Below, in pieces: positions 59,943 to 64,000 of a stretch of DNA of 64,000 nucleotides (position 1 is its first letter; each line of letters starts with the position of its first letter). The position numbers and the translations under genes were made by a program. Under the pieces are notes generated by a model. That model did not search any database and was not told the origin of the DNA. It worked only from the letters and a program-made list of their open reading frames with translations. Source of the DNA: JAWLHU01 sp049325315 (lineage in GTDB: Bacteria > Bacillota > Sulfobacillia > Symbiobacteriales > Symbiobacteriaceae). The DNA is taken from positions 62,001 to 126,000 of the forward strand of contig JBMONB010000009.1 in NCBI GenBank assembly GCA_049325315.1. Direction: 5' to 3'.

Positions 59943-60703
59943 CAGTGTTGAACCGCTCCTACGAGTCCCTGCGCGTTGCGGTATATCCCACCCGGCAGGA
60001 GATGGGCCATGCGGCCGCCACCTATGTGGCAGACCGGCTGCGCCGCCTGCTCTCTGAGCAGCAACGGGTGAGGATGGCCTTCGCCGCCGCACCCTCCCAG
60101 ACCGAGTTCCTGGCGGCCCTCGTGGCCGAAACCGGCATCGACTGGAGCCGCGTGGTGGCCTGCCACCTCGACGAGTACGTCGGGATTCCTGCAGACCACG
60201 CCGCCTCGTTCGGGCGTTGGCTGGACCGGCACCTGTTCCAGCGGGTGGGGTTTGGTGAGGTCCACTACTGGAATCCCCAGGCCCCTGACCCGCAGGCGGA
60301 GTGCGACCGGTATGGCGCCCTTCTGGCGGAAGGACCGCTCGATATGGCCTGCATCGGCATTGGCGAGAACGGCCACCTGGCCTTTAACGACCCTCACGTG
60401 GCCGATTTTACGACGTCCCGGGCTACCTCCCTGGTAAGTCTGGACGAGACCAGCCGCCAGCAGCAGGTGAAGGACGGATGCTTCCCGGCGGTAAGCGAGG
60501 TTCCCCGGCAGGCCTGGACCATGACCATCCCCGTGATCATGGGCGCCCGTGTCCTCTCGGTGGTAGTGCCCGGTACAAACAAGGCCGCAGCGGTGAGGGC
60601 TGCACTGACAGGCGAGGTGACAACCACCTGCCCCGCCTCGATTCTACGGCAACATCCCAACGCGGTTCTCTTCTTAGACCGGGATTCCTACGGATTGCTG
60701 TAA
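59939..60703 (+). CDS. nagB: Glucosamine-6-phosphate deaminase
   Basis: A 254-residue deaminase/isomerase converting glucosamine-6-P to fructose-6-P and ammonia. VACHLDEYVGIPADHAASF (catalytic Asp region), GIGENGHLAFNDP (catalytic Asp/His/Glu loop) and QAWTMTIPVIMGAR are present. TTG start overlapping the nagA stop (TTGA); GTG at 59945 possible. No allosteric extension is evident. Final step feeding glycolysis. Confidence 0.95.
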   Translation: MTVLNRSYESLRVAVYPTRQEMGHAAATYVADRLRRLLSEQQRVRMAFAAAPSQTEFLAALVAETGIDWSRVVACHLDEYVGIPADHAASFGRWLDRHLFQRVGFGEVHYWNPQAPDPQAECDRYGALLAEGPLDMACIGIGENGHLAFNDPHVADFTTSRATSLVSLDETSRQQQVKDGCFPAVSEVPRQAWTMTIPVIMGARVLSVVVPGTNKAAAVRAALTGEVTTTCPASILRQHPNAVLFLDRDSYGLL

Positions 60704-60755
60704 GGGCGGACAACCCGCCTCCTGCCCGCGGCTGTTTAGAAAGGAGCGGTGATCC

Positions 60756-61949
60756 ATGGCCTCTCAGTTGGCTCTGCACGGTGGAACACCAGTACGAACG
60801 CGCCCCTTTCCCGCCTGGCCTGTCTTTGACACGGCGGAGGAAGAGTCGCTCCTCAAGGCGCTCCGGTCCGGAAAGTGGGGCTCCCTGGAAGGGGAGATGG
60901 TCCGGACCTTTGAGCGGGAGTTTGCCCAGCTGCACGGCGCCCGGTACGGGGTGACCGTGGTCAATGGCACAATGGCGCTGGCTGTTGCGCTGCGCGCCCT
61001 GGGCGTGGGCCCGGGCGACGAGGTGCTGGTGCCGCCTTACACCTTCATTGCCACCGCCAGCGCCGCCTTCATGGTGGGGGCGATTCCCGTTTTCGTCGAT
61101 GTGGATCCCGAAACGCTCCTGCTGGATCCGGCAAAGATTGAGGCCGCTGTGACGCCCCGGACAAAGGCGATCATTCCGGTCCACTACGGGGGATGCCCGG
61201 CAGATATGGACCGGATCATGGCTGCGGCGAAGAAGCACGGCCTGAAGGTCATTGAGGACGCCGCCCAGGCTCACGGGGCCTCCTGGCGGGGGCAGATGGC
61301 GGGGTCCATCGGCGATGTGGGGACGTTCAGTTTCCAGTCGTCCAAGGCGATGAGCGCCGGCGAAGGCGGAATCATGCTGACCCAAGACCCCGCTGTGGAA
61401 GAGTTGCTCTGGTCGCTCCAGAACGTGGGGCGCCGGCGTGGGGGCGAGTGGTACGAGCATGTTCGAATTGGCTGGAACCTGCGGCTAACCGAGTTCCAGG
61501 CGGCCATTCTGCTGGCGCAGCTAAAGCGGCTCCCTGCCCAGTTGGAGGCGCGGAGCCGGGCGGCAGCCTACCTGACCGAACAGTTGAGCCAGATTCCCGG
61601 CCTGCACGTGCCCCCGGTGCCCGAAGGGGTAACCGCCCATGGGTGGCACCTCTTTTACTGCATGTGGCGGGGTGCTGCTGAGAGCGGCATTTCGAAGGAG
61701 CATCTTGTCAGGGCGCTAAACGCTGAGGGGATTCCCGTCTTCGGCGGGTATGTGCCGCTCAATCGCAACCAGGCGATTATCGATGAGATCGCCCGGACGG
61801 GCGGCACCCCTCCGGCTGACTGCCCGGTGGCAGAGCGGGCCGTGGCGGACGAGATACTGGTCTTCCGGATGCAGATGCTCCACGGCACGCAGGACGACCT
61901 GAACGATATCGTGGAGGCACTGGCCAAGGTGACTGGGGTGGGGGCATGA
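60756..61949 (+). CDS. DegT/DnrJ/EryC1/StrS-family PLP aminotransferase
   Basis: A 397-residue sugar aminotransferase. ALRSGKWGSLEGEMVRTFEREFA opens the fold; GTMALAVALRALGVGPGDEV and DAAQAHGASWRG surround the cofactor site; the PLP lysine is in FSFQSSKAMSAGEGG (about residue 198). ATG after AAAGGAGCGG. Followed by a Gfo/Idh oxidoreductase with overlapping start: the pair dehydrogenase plus aminotransferase is the usual way to swap a sugar hydroxyl and amino group. In this catabolic setting it may run in the deaminating direction, or it may be a scyllo-inosamine-type enzyme. Confidence 0.9.
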   Translation: MASQLALHGGTPVRTRPFPAWPVFDTAEEESLLKALRSGKWGSLEGEMVRTFEREFAQLHGARYGVTVVNGTMALAVALRALGVGPGDEVLVPPYTFIATASAAFMVGAIPVFVDVDPETLLLDPAKIEAAVTPRTKAIIPVHYGGCPADMDRIMAAAKKHGLKVIEDAAQAHGASWRGQMAGSIGDVGTFSFQSSKAMSAGEGGIMLTQDPAVEELLWSLQNVGRRRGGEWYEHVRIGWNLRLTEFQAAILLAQLKRLPAQLEARSRAAAYLTEQLSQIPGLHVPPVPEGVTAHGWHLFYCMWRGAAESGISKEHLVRALNAEGIPVFGGYVPLNRNQAIIDEIARTGGTPPADCPVAERAVADEILVFRMQMLHGTQDDLNDIVEALAKVTGVGA

Positions 61950-62983
61950 GCGGCAGGGAGATCGGATTTGGGCTAATCGGCGCCGGCTCCATTGCAGTCC
62001 AGCACGCCCAGGCCATTGCCGCGACACCCGGGGCCCGGCTTGTGGCCGTTGCCGGCCGGTCGGAGAAATCGACCCGGCAGGCCGGTGAGGCCTGGGGGGT
62101 CGACTGGTACCTCGATCTGGAGGCGATGCTCCGGCGACCAGACCTGGATGCTGCGGTGATCCTGACGCCGTCGGGGCTCCATGTGGAGCACGCCCTGGCT
62201 GCGCTTCGCCGGCACAAGCACGTGGTGATCGAAAAGCCCCTCGCCCTCACCCTGGAAGGCGCAGACGCGCTCCTCGGGGAGAGCCGGGCGCGGGGGCTGA
62301 CGGTGGCGACCATCAGCCAGCGGCGCTTTGAGCCTGTGATCCAGGCCGTGCGGCAGGCGGTGCAGAGCGGGGCGTTGGGTCAGATTGCCCTGGTTGAGGG
62401 GACGGTCCGGTTCCACCGGGGGCAAGAGTACTACGACAGCGCCGGCTGGCGAGGCACGGTGGCGATGGACGGCGGCGCGCTCATGAACCAGGGCATCCAC
62501 ATGGTCGATCTGATGCGGTGGATCATGGGGGAACCGGACTCTGTTTCGGGCCACATCGTCACCCTGGCCCATCGCATGGAGGCTGAGGATGCGGCCACCG
62601 CCTCGATTCGCTTCCGGAACGGGGCGCTGGGAACGATCGCAGCCACCACGTGCGCCTATCCCGGCTTCGATCAAGAGTTACGGTTCTCTGGGACGAAGGG
62701 GTATATCCACGTGGTGGGGCAGGAGGCAGTCGCCTGGCAGGTGCCGGGTATCGCTGCGCCCGTCTCGGCCTCCTCGCGGGTCTCAGGCGCCAGCGATCCC
62801 AAGGCGATCGGCTCGGAGGGGCATGCGCGCCAGTACGCTGATATCACCGCTGCCCTCCTGGAGGGACGGGCCCCATCGGTCACCGGAGAGCATGGCCGAG
62901 AGGCGCTGGAACTGGTGTTAGCCGTCTACGAGTCCTCCCGGACCGGGAGAGCGGTGGTCTGGAACAAGGAGGTGAGCGCATGA
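61946..62983 (+). CDS. Gfo/Idh/MocA family oxidoreductase
   Basis: A 345-residue oxidoreductase: Rossmann GFGLIGAGSIAVQHAQAIAA, the EKPLALT motif near residue 94, and a C-terminal domain with GGALMNQGIHMVDLMRWIMG containing the usual substrate-site His and Asp. ATGA overlap with the aminotransferase gene and again with the next gene. Probably oxidises the hydroxyl that the aminotransferase acts on, or an N-acetylated sugar. Confidence 0.92.
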   Translation: MSGREIGFGLIGAGSIAVQHAQAIAATPGARLVAVAGRSEKSTRQAGEAWGVDWYLDLEAMLRRPDLDAAVILTPSGLHVEHALAALRRHKHVVIEKPLALTLEGADALLGESRARGLTVATISQRRFEPVIQAVRQAVQSGALGQIALVEGTVRFHRGQEYYDSAGWRGTVAMDGGALMNQGIHMVDLMRWIMGEPDSVSGHIVTLAHRMEAEDAATASIRFRNGALGTIAATTCAYPGFDQELRFSGTKGYIHVVGQEAVAWQVPGIAAPVSASSRVSGASDPKAIGSEGHARQYADITAALLEGRAPSVTGEHGREALELVLAVYESSRTGRAVVWNKEVSA

Positions 62984-64000
62984 AGGCCGGAGCGGTTCGG
63001 GCGGAGATTACCCCGCCTGCCGGGCTCCATATGGCCGGATTCGGGGCGCGTACCGAGCCGGCCCGGGGGGCTCACGATCCGCTCTATGTGCGGGCTCTGG
63101 TCCTGGAGGGAAGCCAGGGGTGTGCCGCCCTGGTGGCGGCCGACCTGATCCATGTGCCGGAGCATATTCAGGACGAGGTGATCCGGGCGGTGTCGGCCCG
63201 GACGCCCATCGGGCGGGAGCAGATTCAGTTGGTGGGCACCCATACGCATGGCGGCCCGGCGGTGATTCCCGGCAGTGAGTACAGCGCAGCCCTTGCAGCC
63301 GCGATGGCAGACGCCGTGGTTCAGGCGTGGGAGCAACGGCGCGAAGCGCTGGCCGGGGTCTCCACGGGTACTGTTGGGGGGATTGGCAAGAACCGGCGCC
63401 ACCCGGAAGGCCCGGTTGACCACGACGTGACCGTTCTGCGGATCGACGACACGGCGGGCCGGGGGATCGCCACCCTGGTCAATTACAGCTGCCACCCCAC
63501 CACGCTGGGGCCGGACAATCTGCTGTACACCGCCGACTACCCCGGCGTCGCCTGTGCTGAAATCGACCGGGAGGCGGAGGGAATCGCCATCTTCACCACC
63601 GGCGCCCAGGGCGATGTAAACCCTGGCGGCTACTCTGCCGAGGGCTCCATGATCGGCCATGTGGTCCCGTGGCGGAACTACCAGTCTGCCGAGCAGTACG
63701 GCAAGGCGGTGGCCCGGGTTGCGCTGGAGGTCCGTGGGCGGCTCCGGCCAGAGCCTGGCGATCGGGTCTGGGGCCGGAGCCGGGTGCTCGAGCTGTCGCG
63801 CAAGGAGCTGCCGTCAGCGGCAGAGGCGCAGCAGCGGATGGAGGCAGCTCGCGAGGCGGTACTGAAGGCTCAGGCTTCAGGCACGCGAGAGGAGCTGACA
63901 ACTGCCCAACTCGCCTACGGCTACGCACAGGTGACGCTCCACCAGGCGAAGGCCCCCGACCGGGACCAGCCGGTTCGGGTCCGGGTCAGCGCCCTGGCCC
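62980..64000 (+). CDS. Neutral/alkaline ceramidase-like protein, N-terminal part
   Basis: At least 340 residues, cut by the window end. MKAGAVRAEITPPAGLHMAG, VAADLIHVPEHIQDEV, LVGTHTHGGPAVIPGSEYSA with metal-binding histidines, NYSCHPTTLGPDN and TTGAQGDVNPGG are the family motifs of neutral ceramidase. No signal peptide, so probably cytosolic, unlike true ceramidases. ATG overlaps the previous stop (ATGA) after AAGGAGG. In bacteria such proteins often sit in sugar operons; an amidase acting on N-acyl amino sugars is a reasonable inference. Confidence 0.88.
   Translation, partial: MKAGAVRAEITPPAGLHMAGFGARTEPARGAHDPLYVRALVLEGSQGCAALVAADLIHVPEHIQDEVIRAVSARTPIGREQIQLVGTHTHGGPAVIPGSEYSAALAAAMADAVVQAWEQRREALAGVSTGTVGGIGKNRRHPEGPVDHDVTVLRIDDTAGRGIATLVNYSCHPTTLGPDNLLYTADYPGVACAEIDREAEGIAIFTTGAQGDVNPGGYSAEGSMIGHVVPWRNYQSAEQYGKAVARVALEVRGRLRPEPGDRVWGRSRVLELSRKELPSAAEAQQRMEAAREAVLKAQASGTREELTTAQLAYGYAQVTLHQAKAPDRDQPVRVRVSALA

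Overview
The window comes from a GC-rich, endospore-forming type of Bacillota. Evidence: a T-box leader before glyQ/glyS, a SigA-type rpoD next to dnaG, PpsR-type control of pyruvate phosphate dikinase, CotF-like spore coat proteins, SipW with TasA/camelysin-like secreted proteins, a GerE-sized regulator, strong AGGAGG ribosome binding sites with many GTG/TTG starts, and tRNA genes that encode CCA. This fits a Symbiobacterium-like lineage; the genus is inferred.

Layout. 1-7,855: one minus-strand sugar or polyol operon (GntR/UTRA regulator, tagatose/psicose 3-epimerase-like isomerase, lipoprotein binding protein, SDR, ribose-type ABC ATPase and permease, Gfo/Idh oxidoreductase, zinc dehydrogenase). 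8,100-8,340: tRNA-Ile2(CAU) and tRNA-Asn. 8,500-11,500: glyoxylate shunt (aceB-aceA). 11,900-18,200: GNAT, rpoD, dnaG, then three tandem tail-collar (MdpB-like) genes behind a GNAT. 18,300-22,900: ppdK, ppsR and a DUF1189 protein. 22,900-24,300: a decayed lipoprotein/lipase gene. 24,300-27,800: glyS, glyQ and their T-box. 28,000-36,250: membrane proteins (GDYXXLXY, DUF2157, NnrS-like), CotF-like proteins, recO, a diguanylate cyclase, deoC and a double GNAT. 36,300-39,120: sipW/tasA-like operon with an EPAE-repeat protein. 39,350-40,225: a c-di-AMP riboswitch before a CAP-domain protein.

40,226-48,063 looks like an acquired, partly decayed island lying between an intact CAP gene and a 5'-truncated CAP paralogue. 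It holds a DnaA-box cluster, a broken ECF sigma gene, an IS256-type transposase tail, and a minus-strand cluster: GerE/LuxR-type regulator, 5'-truncated ABC exporter, MauD-like redoxin, MauE-like membrane protein, ABC ATPase, ABC-2 permease fused to an M1-like ectodomain without the zinc motif, and a second permease. I read this as a peptide maturation/export or redox system with no visible precursor; it is the most unusual part of the window.

48,387-64,000: a small membrane protein, aldo/keto reductase, methyltransferase and two MFS transporters, then an amino-sugar locus: LacI regulator and SDR diverging from an ABC importer, nagA, nagB, a DegT-type aminotransferase, a Gfo/Idh oxidoreductase and a neutral-ceramidase-like protein cut by the window end. 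Paired TGCAACCGGTTGCA-type palindromes probably control the divergent promoters.
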